A DNA stretch of 64,000 nucleotides from Schizochytrium sp. CCTCC M209059 (GCA_000818945.1 KN805375.1:424711-488710); one strand, 5' to 3'; counted from the first letter of the stretch, positions 27,901 to 37,852 are shown. Translations and numbers: made by a program. Notes: generated from the sequence alone by a model not told the origin.

Positions 27901-28432
27901 CGTCGGGACTCGCCTGCATGTAGGGCCGCACCAATTGCGCAAAGCCGTGCTCGCGAAAGACGAGCCTTGCGCCCACAGGAAAGGCTCGCATGCAATCAAC
28001 GAAGCGAATATCAAGCGGCAAAAGATGCATCACGCCGTCTCTCTCCCGGTAGAGCCCTGTGCGCACAAGCGCTTCGCTATCGTAGTCTGGTCCATAGACA
28101 AATGCGCACACCGCCTCAAGCACGTCCTGGACGCATATCATCTTGCTTTCGTCCTCGTAACTCATCCACGCCATATCGTGCTGCATTTCGAAGGTGCTCG
28201 CATGCATGTTTCCATCTCCTTTATCAGCTCGATGCCGACGCGCGCAGGCCTCCCAGCCTAGGTCCACATGCACGTCCGCAACGTAAGCCCAGCGCGTCGC
28301 CGCGGTCTCCCCGGTGTTTCTCGTCCGCCTTTTCACTCGAAGACCTGACGCCGTTTGCTGCAGCTGGGACGGCGCGCGGCGGGGCGCAGGTCTCCAGCCG
28401 CACGGGCCCAGCAGCACGCGTGCCTGGTCCAT
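24956..28432 (-). CDS. FERM-like protein with C-terminal Sfi1-like Trp repeats
   Basis: A 1158-residue protein in two parts. The N-terminal third resembles a FERM module: a ubiquitin-like start (ICVQDVLEAVCAFVYG), a helical second lobe, and a PH-like third lobe containing HVEWFAVNFSGIHVCM and GRVIHLAGI. An acidic/Ser-rich linker follows. The last 450 residues (nt about 25,290-26,615) repeat a helical unit with spaced aromatic residues (ALRRWRAVAH, GLSAWKRFVM, CLARWREWA, FTAWKRFDML, FSAWRQYD), at least ten copies. Such Trp/Arg helices are the centrin-binding repeats of Sfi1 and related basal-body proteins. A role linking membrane or cortex to a basal-body filament is inference. The first ATG is at 28430-28432; another candidate is 28207. 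The open frame extends 53 codons further without ATG. Confidence 0.6.
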   Translation of the reverse strand: MDQARVLLGPCGWRPAPRRAPSQLQQTASGLRVKRRTRNTGETAATRWAYVADVHVDLGWEACARRHRADKGDGNMHASTFEMQHDMAWMSYEDESKMICVQDVLEAVCAFVYGPDYDSEALVRTGLYRERDGVMHLLPLDIRFVDCMRAFPVGARLVFREHGFAQLVRPYMQASPDAVRAELQFREALFRLQQAHFRASSIIHAGELLALAYLGMTCEADLVTPEEAAGTLCAFAADFKPEALCGRAGLPAVISQALGSYRELTQRWQNLDSRRAAFVRAARKLFASLWEADFFSADRLHTSAPSLSTPKHAKQRPRRKACSQAAHEPVADCNVTFSSAPFVSAETSNHVYYGGSDINAAGARRETSGPLPAHVEWFAVNFSGIHVCMTQDRGHSYPLKSVQSWTSSADGAVLALAMTDGRVIHLAGIPDRGAETAATLIGLYVDASNAAWISTNGIRRILTTLRGVPLSTVCRTDVCVYWPEINAAPTQQEMPQHITPCDARGQKEKTETDERNLETPAQAPEDPALAAQTSSTVHLHHAEPCPHSPAMASSSAASSFELMADCEAEELVLSPVSSSSVAESRWSALRQSMLRALLRKTRRQYLARALRRWRAVAHQDVPVAQIQAGFELRDARRTVGAARLWILWCRHLQRELTVAWRTWTRQARQRSSRAHHHTQAASQEQMDLPAPCEDDHSTTSSPYDRADIAFRRWKLHTMICKKEWRVLFIAWDRWTMNAQLRRQLRLLSQGWSTCRLSTAFATWKAQIEVREAAHSLQDVLSRALNQVRKQRGMNCWKQFVMVQMMKQGVALEALTRFVSQYALRQAWDRFLCAYASSNASIFTRLVHQAMRRQRLSARFFQWKRFVMFRAAEESYAISTISDIFSRYLAQYTSASLREHFHRWRRWTELVSLQHALASGLRRTALLRGLSAWKRFVMTRTIETSYGASLIAEALESCMLRTRTMALTRCLARWREWARASTMDVTLSTVMDKLLKRRGFTAWKRFDMLRTMECTWALDRMAEFYLKHCHNDQVRCAFSAWRQYDTAASHGSAGISMTKYNRRGPAPTAEHVFRENKAPERVAITVEEQDGVEVEVKQADVSSPSLLVVSASTSATSTAERDKQMWDMRLRLARCQQSISRLEHACRHDLHLAREAMQR

Positions 28433-28760
28433 GGCTGCGATTGCCTTGGACACAAGCTCCGCCGTGCCTTGCCTTGCCTTGCCTCGCGTTGGCCAAGACA
28501 GGTCGTCTTCTCTCTGTGTAACCGAGAGCCCTGGTTTCCCGCTGCCCGTCTCGGTCCACCTTGCTCGTCCTCTTGGCCTTGGTCTTGCCACAGGCGAGCA
28601 TGCAGCCAGCAGCAGGCAGACAAGCGTTTTCCTTCCTCTCGCTCTGAGAATGATGACAATGATTGATGACCCGTGTGTCCCGTCCCAACTTGGGTTTCTT
28701 TCATCAATCAGTCACACTGTGATAAAGCTGCCAACCCAACGGCCTCTAACGGAAGCGCCC
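28433..28760. other. Divergent promoter region with CCTTG repeat
   Basis: 0.33 kb between the FERM/Sfi1-like gene (-) and the CatSper-subunit-like gene (+). A GCCTT pentamer run occurs at 28466-28485. Both genes' frames stay open into this space, so the true starts need transcript data. Confidence 0.5.
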
Positions 28761-31700
28761 ATGGCAAACATCAAGCGAGCGAGCGAGCGCGCAAGCGGGC
28801 GCGCGAGGCGCGGAAGCGCAGAGTATTCACGCTGGCGCGCGTTCGCTGCAGCTATTGCAGTTATTGCAGCGGCCAGCGAAGAGCGAAGCCCGCAGGGGCG
28901 GCGACAAGTCCGCGCTGTGCTCGCGAGGATGGAAACGGACGCTCGAAGCGATATGGGAGCATCGCGACGGGGAGCCCCGAGGAGGACTCGAGAGAAAAGT
29001 TGCACGAGGTGCGAGCAGCGGCGTGGGAAAGGAGGGAATGCGAGGATCCGTGAGAGAGCGACGAGGCCATGGACTACAGCAGCGCTTGGAACTCTGGTGA
29101 TAGTCTTTGGTCTGCGTATGCAAATGGCCATCGCAACGCAGATCTTGGGAATATATGCGACAGCACACAAATCAAGTCAGAGGTCCAGCTTGCACGTTGA
29201 TGAACTCGTTCATTGGGTGGTGGATACCACAGCTAGCAGTGTAGACGTAGGTGAGTTGCTTTCCGTCTCGCTCTTCGTTGACGAAACGCTTGTTGGCAAT
29301 GCGACAGCCATCAACTCTGAAAATGATGGCACTTTGACTTCGACCTTCACTCAAGCTGGAACATTTGGGGTGACAGCACAGCTGTACAACATCAATGGGA
29401 CGCTTGAAGACGAATTTGTTACAGAGGTCTACGTGGAAGAAAAAGCACACGCCTGCATCGAATTTTACCCAGTGGAGGGCGACACACTGGTTCCGAGTTC
29501 GACGGGCACCTTGCGCCTCGCAGCCCGGTTCCTGCGAAGTGCGGGCGAGACAGTAATGATGGGAATCGAAGACGACGAGATTACCCGCGAGCTTCTCAGC
29601 ATTGGGGAAGCGCCAATCGTCCGGATACGTTCTGAAGAAGCCCTTACTGTCGCAGGCTTCTTGTACAACGAAACATTCAAGTGCTGGAATGAAGACGATG
29701 AAGTCAATGAGCAGTGCACGAGAGCCCAACCTGTTGAAGGAGGGTGGCTGATTGAACTTCAGGCAAAGGAGTGGACGGGATCAGCTTGGTTGAGCGTTGA
29801 ATCTTCGTCGCATATTGCGCTAAACGGGGAGTGCGGTGTCCTTGCCACAAAAGTTCCAGTCATCGTGAGTCCACTCGCGAGAACTTTCATGGATGTGACG
29901 CGCAATACATCGTATGCTCCAATGGCTCTTTCACTTCCTGCATCAACAGTTGTGATGCACTTGACCGCGAGCCTGCCATGCATGCCAAACGTAATGGCAA
30001 CAATCGACATCGGTGCAGAAGTGCCAGGGACAATCACCATTTCGTATGACGCAATGCGCAACTTTCGCGCATTTGATGTGGGATCGATACCCGCATGGAC
30101 TGAAGGTGTCTATACAAGCCAGCAGCTTTGCCAGGTGCTCGACTGTAGAAACCTTGCTGTGATGGATCTTGCATTTCTCGCCGACGACACTGTTCTCCTG
30201 ACCACAACGCAGGGACTTGTGGCCGTCGAGTTTGGAGCGTTTGGCGCCCAAGCTCACATCCTACCTCGGACAGGATCATGGCGAATTACTGCGGGAACAC
30301 ACTGCCATGGAGAGCTCTCCCCGTCATCGATCTCGATTGAATCGCACAACTTGCATCGACGTGTATTCTTGAAACAGGATAGCGTGGCTGAGCTGCTTGA
30401 AGTCACGGCAGACGAGTTGACGGGCGAAAAGGCATTTACATTCAAGAAACTTCAGAACTTGGTTGAACCCTTTACGTCTCGGGACGGGCACGAGCTCCTC
30501 TCTGCCATGTATTGCACCGTCAAACCACGGATGGTGCTCATGCTCTATCGATCCAATTCGGAGCCACACATTAATTTCGTGGGTACGATGTGCGATGGCG
30601 AGGCAACTCCAATGGAGAAGCCAATGTGTTACGAAGAGCTTGATGATGGTAGCACCGCTTTGAAGGCAAACATGGGTTACGTATTTCCCGACGGTGCGGA
30701 GCTTCGTGGTATGTGCGCACACAATACTGGTCTGGGAGTCTTTGCCTTCGGCAACAGCCTCTGGATCAGTTTTGACGGCGCCCGTCACTTTGAGCCTGTT
30801 CTTCAGCTCGACGACGACGAGGAAATCGTGGGTTGTCCGATTAGCTCAGCTAGTAAAGGCGCCTTTTTGGTGCAAACAACACGCGGGCGTGTACTCTTTG
30901 GCAAAATTCACGTCAAGGGTCTCATTCCACTCTACGATCGTCTTGGCACTGACAAGCTGGTGCAGCTGAGCGCTGATAATGTACCGTACTGGGTCCGGCG
31001 ATCTGCCTCGGGTCAAGTTGAGCGCTTCGATGTCCCAATCAAACTTCAGTTCGAGTTGTTCTCGGAGCGCGCAGCTGATTTTCAATGGGTCATCTCTTCT
31101 TTGCACGGGTCGCGAATCGCTGTTGGCTGCGTTGATACAGCAAGCGGCCAGTTGATGGATCAGTGTTTTCGGACGCAGCATGAAGGAATGGTCGTGCAAC
31201 CATTGCAAGCGAACATTTACGACGTCGACCTGAGTACGGGCATGGCCTTTGCCAAAACGACCGCAGAGGTTGGGGAGACGTTGGGCATCGACGAGCAGCC
31301 GTGTGCACTTCAGATAACTGCTTCGCAAGCGCTGTCGTCGGTTTGCAACAAGGGGGAAACAAGACCGCCGCTGAGTGTCGCGCTGAGCGCAACAGAGCCC
31401 GGAAGCAGTGAGGAGAACTCCTGTTTAGCGTCGCTCACAGCCGGCAGAACTATCTTTCTCTCTGCGAGACAAGGCAGTGTGACACTGGCGCTTCTCTCTG
31501 ACGTCACGAATGACACAGCCGGAATTGCATATTGCGCGTTTGGAGAGTTTCCGCCGGCCGCGGACGCCAGCACGCAAGCTCTAATTGGGAGCTCGCAGTG
31601 GACAACGCTCGCCTCTGCTAATTTACGGCTACGTTATCCCTCGTGCCCTTTGCCTGCATTACAGATCTATCCGTCCATCTCAAGCCCATCGGTGCGGACG

Positions 31701-32885
31701 CTTGACAAGTATGATATCTTTTACTGGGGTGGACTCATCGCGGACCAGCATGCAGAGAAAAATCGAGCGGTGGAATCGGTTTTAGGTAACAACTCGTTCT
31801 GGATGGCTTTCGGGGATGAGGATCTGATTCGAATCTTGCGCGTGAGGCCATCGCTCACGACTGCGCATGTGCATCACTTTATTGATCCGGGCTTTTCGCC
31901 AACAGCGTGGTCCACGAAAATCACATCTGCAACGTATGCGACGTACGAGAGCGTGCACCCGAGTGAGGACCTTACAACGGACTTTACCAGCGGCACGCAC
32001 TCCTTTTTGGTGCTCGTTGAACCGAGTGGAGTGATTACCTCAGGTGTCACGACGGTACTCATGAGTGGTTCAAATGTCAATTTGGCATGCGATCCCAACG
32101 ATTTTGAGTCTGTAGCACGGCTCTTTATTGCGTGTCCAATGACAAAGGATTTCCTTTACGTGCCGGGCGAAGACGCCGAGTACATAGACCTTCCCGTGAA
32201 TTATCGACCACCTTCAGAGCGTGGCAAGGGTATCCCGCTCTCTCCAAATGTGTATAACGCTGACCCCTCGCAGCCTCTATACATGAACTGGTATCAGGTT
32301 TCCCGGGATTCGGCGCAGTTTAGGTTGTGTGCGAATGCGAGTGACCACTCTGACTGTGACTGCGCTAGATTTGACGATCTTGATGATACGAAGCGCGGGC
32401 CCGAGGTCTCAGATTGTATTGTAAAGGTCCAAAGAATGCCGTACTCGGAATACTTTGTTCCGTCGTTTGTGTTGGGGTCCGAAGTGACGCGCGCGCTCAA
32501 TTCAACGTATCAGATACGCGATGTCAACGGGCGGCAAGATTTTTGCACGAATGCCAGTGCCTACGATACCACCGAGTGCGGTGTAACATCGACAATCGAG
32601 ACGTTTGGTTTCAACCCATTCGAGCACGATGCGATTTTATTCGTTGGGGAGGGATTGTATCACTTCGAAGTGACCATTCAGGATCCAATTAGCTTCTGCG
32701 ATCTGAAGACTTACATTCACATATACGTGGAGGAACCTCCTCTCACGCCACGCGAGGAGTCCATTACTATTGCCGTGACGGCGGTGGTCCTGCTCGTGCT
32801 TGGACTTTTCTCGTACATTGTTTACTCATTCTGGAACCGCGACCACGATCAACGCGATACACGCAAACTTGGTGCAAGGGGATAA
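28761..32885 (+). CDS. Large single-pass ectodomain protein resembling CatSper auxiliary subunits
   Basis: 1374 residues if translation begins at the ATG at 28761; ATGs at 28929 and 28953 are alternatives. A hydrophobic stretch (TTAALGTLVIVFG, about 105-125) may be a signal anchor or peptide. A long beta-rich ectodomain follows, with WVV-like repeats of blades, many Cys and N-x-S/T sequons. Near the end comes the segment YHFEVTIQDPISFCDLKTYI, then one transmembrane helix (SITIAVTAVVLLVLGLFSYIVYSF) and a short basic tail. A D-P--SFC-L motif just before a terminal helix is characteristic of the extracellular CatSper subunits (delta, epsilon, gamma), whose ectodomains are beta-propeller plus stalk. 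CatSper is a flagellar calcium channel, in keeping with flagellated cells. The match is by eye and weak away from the C-terminus. No introns seen. Confidence 0.5.
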   Translation: MANIKRASERASGRARRGSAEYSRWRAFAAAIAVIAAASEERSPQGRRQVRAVLARMETDARSDMGASRRGAPRRTREKSCTRCEQRRGKGGNARIRERATRPWTTAALGTLVIVFGLRMQMAIATQILGIYATAHKSSQRSSLHVDELVHWVVDTTASSVDVGELLSVSLFVDETLVGNATAINSENDGTLTSTFTQAGTFGVTAQLYNINGTLEDEFVTEVYVEEKAHACIEFYPVEGDTLVPSSTGTLRLAARFLRSAGETVMMGIEDDEITRELLSIGEAPIVRIRSEEALTVAGFLYNETFKCWNEDDEVNEQCTRAQPVEGGWLIELQAKEWTGSAWLSVESSSHIALNGECGVLATKVPVIVSPLARTFMDVTRNTSYAPMALSLPASTVVMHLTASLPCMPNVMATIDIGAEVPGTITISYDAMRNFRAFDVGSIPAWTEGVYTSQQLCQVLDCRNLAVMDLAFLADDTVLLTTTQGLVAVEFGAFGAQAHILPRTGSWRITAGTHCHGELSPSSISIESHNLHRRVFLKQDSVAELLEVTADELTGEKAFTFKKLQNLVEPFTSRDGHELLSAMYCTVKPRMVLMLYRSNSEPHINFVGTMCDGEATPMEKPMCYEELDDGSTALKANMGYVFPDGAELRGMCAHNTGLGVFAFGNSLWISFDGARHFEPVLQLDDDEEIVGCPISSASKGAFLVQTTRGRVLFGKIHVKGLIPLYDRLGTDKLVQLSADNVPYWVRRSASGQVERFDVPIKLQFELFSERAADFQWVISSLHGSRIAVGCVDTASGQLMDQCFRTQHEGMVVQPLQANIYDVDLSTGMAFAKTTAEVGETLGIDEQPCALQITASQALSSVCNKGETRPPLSVALSATEPGSSEENSCLASLTAGRTIFLSARQGSVTLALLSDVTNDTAGIAYCAFGEFPPAADASTQALIGSSQWTTLASANLRLRYPSCPLPALQIYPSISSPSVRTLDKYDIFYWGGLIADQHAEKNRAVESVLGNNSFWMAFGDEDLIRILRVRPSLTTAHVHHFIDPGFSPTAWSTKITSATYATYESVHPSEDLTTDFTSGTHSFLVLVEPSGVITSGVTTVLMSGSNVNLACDPNDFESVARLFIACPMTKDFLYVPGEDAEYIDLPVNYRPPSERGKGIPLSPNVYNADPSQPLYMNWYQVSRDSAQFRLCANASDHSDCDCARFDDLDDTKRGPEVSDCIVKVQRMPYSEYFVPSFVLGSEVTRALNSTYQIRDVNGRQDFCTNASAYDTTECGVTSTIETFGFNPFEHDAILFVGEGLYHFEVTIQDPISFCDLKTYIHIYVEEPPLTPREESITIAVTAVVLLVLGLFSYIVYSFWNRDHDQRDTRKLGARG

Positions 32886-33021
32886 AAGCCCAATTCTTGG
32901 ACGGCGTCAACAAGTCAATTGCGCGCTTACACCAAGGTAGTACATGAGGTTTTAGTTTGAAAATTTGAAGTTGTTATCGAGCGTTGTACGTATAAACATT
33001 GCAAGCTTCTACTTGAGAAAG

Positions 33022-33047
33022 CTGGGCCTGGGCCTGGGCCTGGGCCT
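33022..33047. repeat. (TGGGCC)n hexamer run
   Basis: Four perfect hexamers, with a further copy near 33058-33069 that abuts the CREG stop codon (33070-33072). It is in the short convergent space before the CREG gene's 3' end. Confidence 0.85.
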
Positions 33048-33069
33048 ACCGAGCCCCCTGGGCCTGGGC

Positions 33070-33835
33070 TTATTGCGGGGCGAGCGTCGTCGTGGACTTG
33101 TCGTCCAGCACCACGTTCATGTAGTCCTTGATTGGAATGTTGGGGGCTCCGCCAAAGAAATCCTATCGAGCAACGAGTGAGACGAGCGTCAGTCAGTATC
33201 ACGTAAATGGAGCCGGAGGCGTCAATTGACAAACTTACAATGAGAAAGACCTTGCTGACCTCCATCTTGAACATCTGGAATTCGTGATCGCTGGGCCAGA
33301 ACTTCATGTCCGGATGGCGCGAGAAGAGCGAGCGTCGAGCGCGCTCCACTTCATTCTCTCCGACGTGCGAGACCTTGCCAACGAGGTTGAGACGCCAACA
33401 CAACGGGGATTCGGCATTGACGAGAGAGCACGGTGCATGGGAGGAATAGCGCAGGTCCGCCATGGACATCGCGAGCGTCGCCCAGGAATTTTCTTCAAGA
33501 TCCTGTTGCGTGGCATCAAACTTGGTGAGGTAGAAATAGGGTTCGCCCGTGCAGTTCACGATACGCCCGTGCTCCACATTTCCATCTGCAAAAGCAACAA
33601 CATTACCGAAGGGGATGGATGCGGACGTGCTTGAGTCCTTCCGCAGGTCGGCGTTTACCACTCCGCCGTCCGTAGCCATGATGCCGTGGTCGCTCGCGCA
33701 GAGGAGCCACCGCGCCGCCGCAGCGTAGTCTTTGCGGCTCGGCTGCGACGGTGGTTGCGGAGACGCCTCCACGCATGGAGCAACGATGGCGAGGATTCCC
33801 ACGAGGAGGGCCAGCGCGCTTCCACCCATCTTCAT
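33070..33835 (-). CDS. CREG1: CREG-like secreted glycoprotein, two exons
   Basis: Spliced from exon 1 at 33239-33835 (597 nt) and exon 2 at 33070-33162 (93 nt with stop). The intron is 76 nt (33163-33238) with gtaagt donor and ag acceptor, phase 0. The product is 229 residues, against about 220 for CREG1. A signal peptide is clear: MKMGGSALALLVGILAIVAP. The core matches the CREG FMN-binding split-barrel family: ARWLLCASDHGIMAT, then CSLVNAESPLCWRLNLVGKV, then ARRSLFSRHPDMKFWPSDHEF, then across the splice KVFLI-DFFGGAPN. One N-glycosylation site, NCTG. CREG proteins are secreted or lysosomal and do not necessarily bind flavin. Without splicing the frame would read 100 residues of unrelated sequence into the intron, so the splice model is favoured. 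Confidence 0.9.
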
Positions 33836-34782
33836 CGTCTTTCTCAGCTGCTTCGTCGTCGAGCTCGCCGTCGTCGTCGTCGTCGTCGTCGTTAACCTAA
33901 CGTCGCAAAGATATCTTGCTCCCCGACCTCTCTTCGCCTCGCCTCGCCTTCTCACGACCTCGACCTCGACCTCGACCTCGACCGCACGCTCGTTCTCCGT
34001 CCAGCGACCGCGCAGGCGCACAAGAAGGCGCTGACTCTGCGTCCCTGCTGCGCTTGCTCGCGTTTGCGGTTTGCGTCGCGACTCAAGGCGAGGCCCCGGG
34101 GACAGTTCTTCGCCTCCGCCTGCTGCGCCTTATTGCGTATACGAGTACAAACAATACGGCTTAAGCCTAGGCTGCTGTTAGACGATTGGCTGATTATGCC
34201 ACACGGCGGGACGAGGATACAGCCGTCAGGACCCCCCTCCTGCAAGGCGTCGCTGCGCGGCCGTTGGCCGTGCGTCGCAGGTCCCCGGGGCCGTCGCCCT
34301 GCCGCGCGCAACGCGACGGCGCGGCGCGGAGCGGAGCGGAGGGGACGCGACTGGGGCGTCGCAGGCGGCGCACGAGCGGGCCTTGAGCGCGCGGTGGCGC
34401 GCGAGCGAGCTGCCTGCGCGCGCTCGAGGGCGGCGCAACCGCTTGAACAAGTAAGCGAGACAGAGCAGAGCCCGAGCCCACGACCCCGCGCCGCACGCAC
34501 GCGCGAAGCGCGAAGCGCTCTGGCGCGCGAGAGCCGCTCGCGCGGCGTGGCCGCGGGCCTGGTCCTCGTCCCGTGCGCGTGTCCGTGCGCGTGACCGGAT
34601 CGCTTTCGTCCGGCCTGGCCTGCGCGCTCGTTGCCGGAAAAGAGGGCGAGGAAAGAGGAGGGCCGAGGGAAAAACCGCCTCGGCGGGAGCGCGTACGCGA
34701 GAGAGCGCGCGCGCTTGCGCGGGGGAGAGGCGACCGAGCTGGCAAGCAAACTAGTCCTGGAGGCGCTCGCGAAGCGCTTGCA
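33836..34782. other. Divergent promoter region
   Basis: 0.95 kb between CREG (-) and CCDC61 (+). It has CGT (33868-33890) and CGACCT (33955-33984) repeats close to the CREG start, a palindrome AGCCTAGGCT (34164-34173), and very GC-rich DNA at 34220-34560. Open frames in the GC-rich part are in conflicting phases. No gene called. Confidence 0.6.
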
Positions 34783-37233
34783 ATGGACCACTCTGTGGCC
34801 ACAAGTTTTCATGGGTACGTGCAAGAAGCGGCAGAAGAAGAAGACGAAGACGATGGAGAAACAACTGCGAAAATTAGCAAACTGGGACGCACGGCAGACG
34901 GCACTTGAACCTCGACCTGGCCAGCCACCCAGCCAGCCACCCAGCATTTGTTCCGGTGTGTAGAGATGATCGGGTTGATGGGTTGAAGAACAGGATAGAA
35001 AACTGACGAGTAATGCTTTGGCAGCGTTGATTATGTGCTTTCCTGGGCCGATCGCGATGGAAAGCTCGTCATGGACCTCGAGGACATGCATACCGCAGAC
35101 CAACGCTGGTACAGCGAACTTGACACCAAATGTGAGTTTTCTCTTTTTTGGCATGTGGGGATTGATTGTGAAATGAAAAGGCAATGAGATGAAGTGAAAG
35201 CACTAACACGCCCTGAGAAAAACAATCAATTCGCCTGCTCTCCTCTCGCAGATGTTGAGGGTATCACCCGCAAGACCGGAAACTTCAAGCGATTCACGGT
35301 ATTCTGCAAGATGCTTCTCGCTGCCATGACGGAGCCTTCAGACTCTTTGTACGCTGACATTCTAACGCTTCAAGATTTGGAAATGCTCAAGGCTCGGCAA
35401 CTGCGCGGCGGTGGGGCAAGCCCTTCGCACCAAAGCCAGAGTCTTCAGCATCATCCAGCGGGTCGTCCTGGCACTGGCGGACCCGGTAAGCGATACCTGA
35501 TCGTGACCTTTGTAACACAATTTGATCGCGTGCACTATCCGTTGCCGCTCGCGCCTTGCACGGCGCCAACGCCGGAGATGCTACTGCGAACCATTCGGAG
35601 GCTTCATGCTTCTCCACACGGGGGACCTCAAGACGAGGATATGCGCGTGGAGTCAGCCATGGCAACAGCCAGTGCAGGCACGGACGAGCGCATTGCAGAG
35701 CTACAAGAAGAAAATGAACGGCTTCGGGAGTTGCTACGCAAGAATAAGGCCCTGAAGCGAAAGTCCAAGGCTGTAACAGCAATGAGCGAGGAGGTCCAAC
35801 AACAGCTGGAGGAGGAACGCGAACAGTGGCTCGCCGAGAGAGAGGTCCTTGAAGAAGAGATAGAAGGCTTGCGCGGCGAACTTGACGCCGTCATGGCGGA
35901 AGAACGCCAGACTTCGCGGTCTCTGGATCAACAAACTCTGGCCGTGAACAAGGAAAATAGAGTTTTGCGCGAGAAGGTCGCCTCGCTTGAACAAGCGCTC
36001 GAGAAGGAGCGTGAGTCGCACAAACGCGTCCAAGATCGCCGCAAGCGCGAACTGGAAAATGCGCTGCAAGAGCTCAACAGGCTTCGCACCAGCAACCGTC
36101 AGCTCCGCTCGCGAACCAAAGACAACCAGAGTGGTGTCTCGACCTCGGGTACCGGGGGGGTGACACGCTCAACTGCTGCAGCACGTGCACGCACAAGGAC
36201 CGCGGCAACGTCGAGCAAAACGACCCTGGGTGCACGAGGTCGCGCGCGGTCTCGCTCTGCTGGCGCGAGATCCCGCGGCGCCCGCTCGCTTAGCAGCGGC
36301 GGATCTCGGGGCAGTGGAGACGCCCGAACACGAACCAAAGCACCAACTTCGCGGACAACCATGGGCACGACGTCTCGCCGCGTTGGCGCAAGGTCAGCTG
36401 CAGGGGTAGTAGGGGCAAGTTCGCCCCGCCGCACACGTTCTAAAAGTCCTCGCTTTGACCCGACTGCATATCAGCGGGACAAAGAGGCGAGGCAGAAACG
36501 GATTGAGCAAGCTCGCAAACGTGGATCGAGGCCCACAACACCAAGAAATCGCAACGCAGGGGCGTTGCGACGTCAAAGTCCTTCACCGAGATCACGTGCT
36601 CCGCGACCAGGAACGCCATCTCAAGGCTCAGGAGCAGGTGCGACGAGGAGCAAGCGCGCGGGGGTCGCGCGCCGTCTCAAGCTCAATACGTCAGGATACA
36701 TGTCGGGGGACTCGAATACGTCGAGAATTTCATCTGGATCGCGAGGGTCGCAGGGTTCGCGCGTGTCCCGTGTGTCCCGTGTATCCCGTGTGTCGAAGGC
36801 TTCGCATTCGAGCCGCACGTCCTCAGCCTCCGCCAAACGAAAGCCACTAGTGGGGAAACAGCGCGTCACACCGCGCTCTGCCAAGTCCGCGTCGCCGGCG
36901 AACGGCGCAAAGGCGCGTCCTCCCATTTCTGGACAACGTCCGACATCTGCGCGATCGCGGACCTCTGGGGCGTCCTCGGGCTCGCGCCCTCATTCTGCAG
37001 ACGCCCAAAATTCGGGCCTTGTGATGCACGCCAACGGCGCTGACGCGACTGCTGGTTCTGGCGCCCAGGGTCTGGGGAATGGCACAGTCAATGAGTCGGC
37101 GCTGACCAACACACACACGGTCGACACGTCTGTGGAGATGGATGACATTGACAAGCGCCTTGCCCAGCTGCAGACTTTCTTGAAGCAAGAAAAGGCCAAG
37201 GCAAGCTTCGCTGCGACAGACGAGGAAGACTGA
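34783..37233 (+). CDS. CCDC61: CCDC61/VFL3, basal-body coiled-coil protein, three exons
   Basis: Spliced from 34783-34814 (32 nt), 35025-35131 (107 nt) and 35252-37233 (1982 nt). The introns are 210 nt and 120 nt, with gtacgt and gtgagt donors and cag acceptors. The product is 706 residues (human about 512). The N-terminal SAS-6/XRCC4-like head begins VDYVLSW; across the second splice it reads ELDTKYVEGITRKTGNFKRF, then FCKMLLAAMTEPSDSLYADIL and KRYLIVTFVTQFDRVHYPLPL, all lining up with CCDC61. A coiled coil follows (about 190-310), then a Ser/Arg/Thr-rich tail. That tail includes the conserved FDPTAYQRDKEARQKRIEQA block found in CCDC61. CCDC61/VFL3 binds microtubules and organises basal-body rootlets and striated fibres. 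The splice sites restore both the head fold and frame. Confidence 0.9.
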
Positions 37234-37635
37234 GGGAAGAATAGTCGTTGATCGCATTCGCAAAACGATGAACTTTCCAAACATTTTCGATTAAAAGCAT
37301 GATTGCCCGACGGACAGTGAAATCGAATTCGTAGTAGCCTAGAAGAAATACTTTCCAGTTTTAAGGTATTGACCCGCACTGTCTTTGCCTTTTAAAAAAA
37401 TAAAGGAAACGAAAGAAAGGGTGGAGAATAAGAAAGAAAGAGCTGAATCGCCCATTCATCGCAAGATCTTTGCAGGCATTTGAATGCGCGTACTCTTGAC
37501 TCATTTTCTAAGGTGTGCATCGGTATGCCAAAGGAGACAAAAGCTGCGCATTTTTTAAAGGTTCAGCCTTAGATAGATACTTGGGGGCTCCTGATTGAAA
37601 GCCGTCGATCATGTGCAGTGCAACGTGTGCCTTAT

Positions 37636-37662
37636 CCTCCTCCTCCTCCTCCTCCTCCTCCT
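37636..37662. repeat. (CTC)n microsatellite
   Basis: Nine units of CTC in the convergent space. Confidence 0.95.
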
Positions 37663-37852
37663 TATCATTATCGCCATCAACAACAATAACAACAGCACCA
37701 TTTCTACAAAACCACAATAGATGTCCTTTTCGTGTGACACAAAGGCGAGCTTTTTCGAGAGCGACGGCGTGGCCCCGTCCCGAGGGCGTCCGTTTGCTTG
37801 TCTTGAAAACTCAAGCAATGCGAGCTAGCCACATTAAATACTACCTGTAGGA

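Noticed and set aside
32927..34021. 364-codon unspliced reading of the CREG locus
   Set aside because: The last 100 residues are intron and unrelated Gly/Pro-rich sequence; splicing at 33163-33238 restores the conserved CREG ending DFFGGAPN.
34573..34908. 111-codon plus-strand reading of the CCDC61 first exon without splicing
   Set aside because: The reading ends in acidic residues from intron sequence; splicing at 34814 joins directly to the conserved VDYV start of CCDC61.
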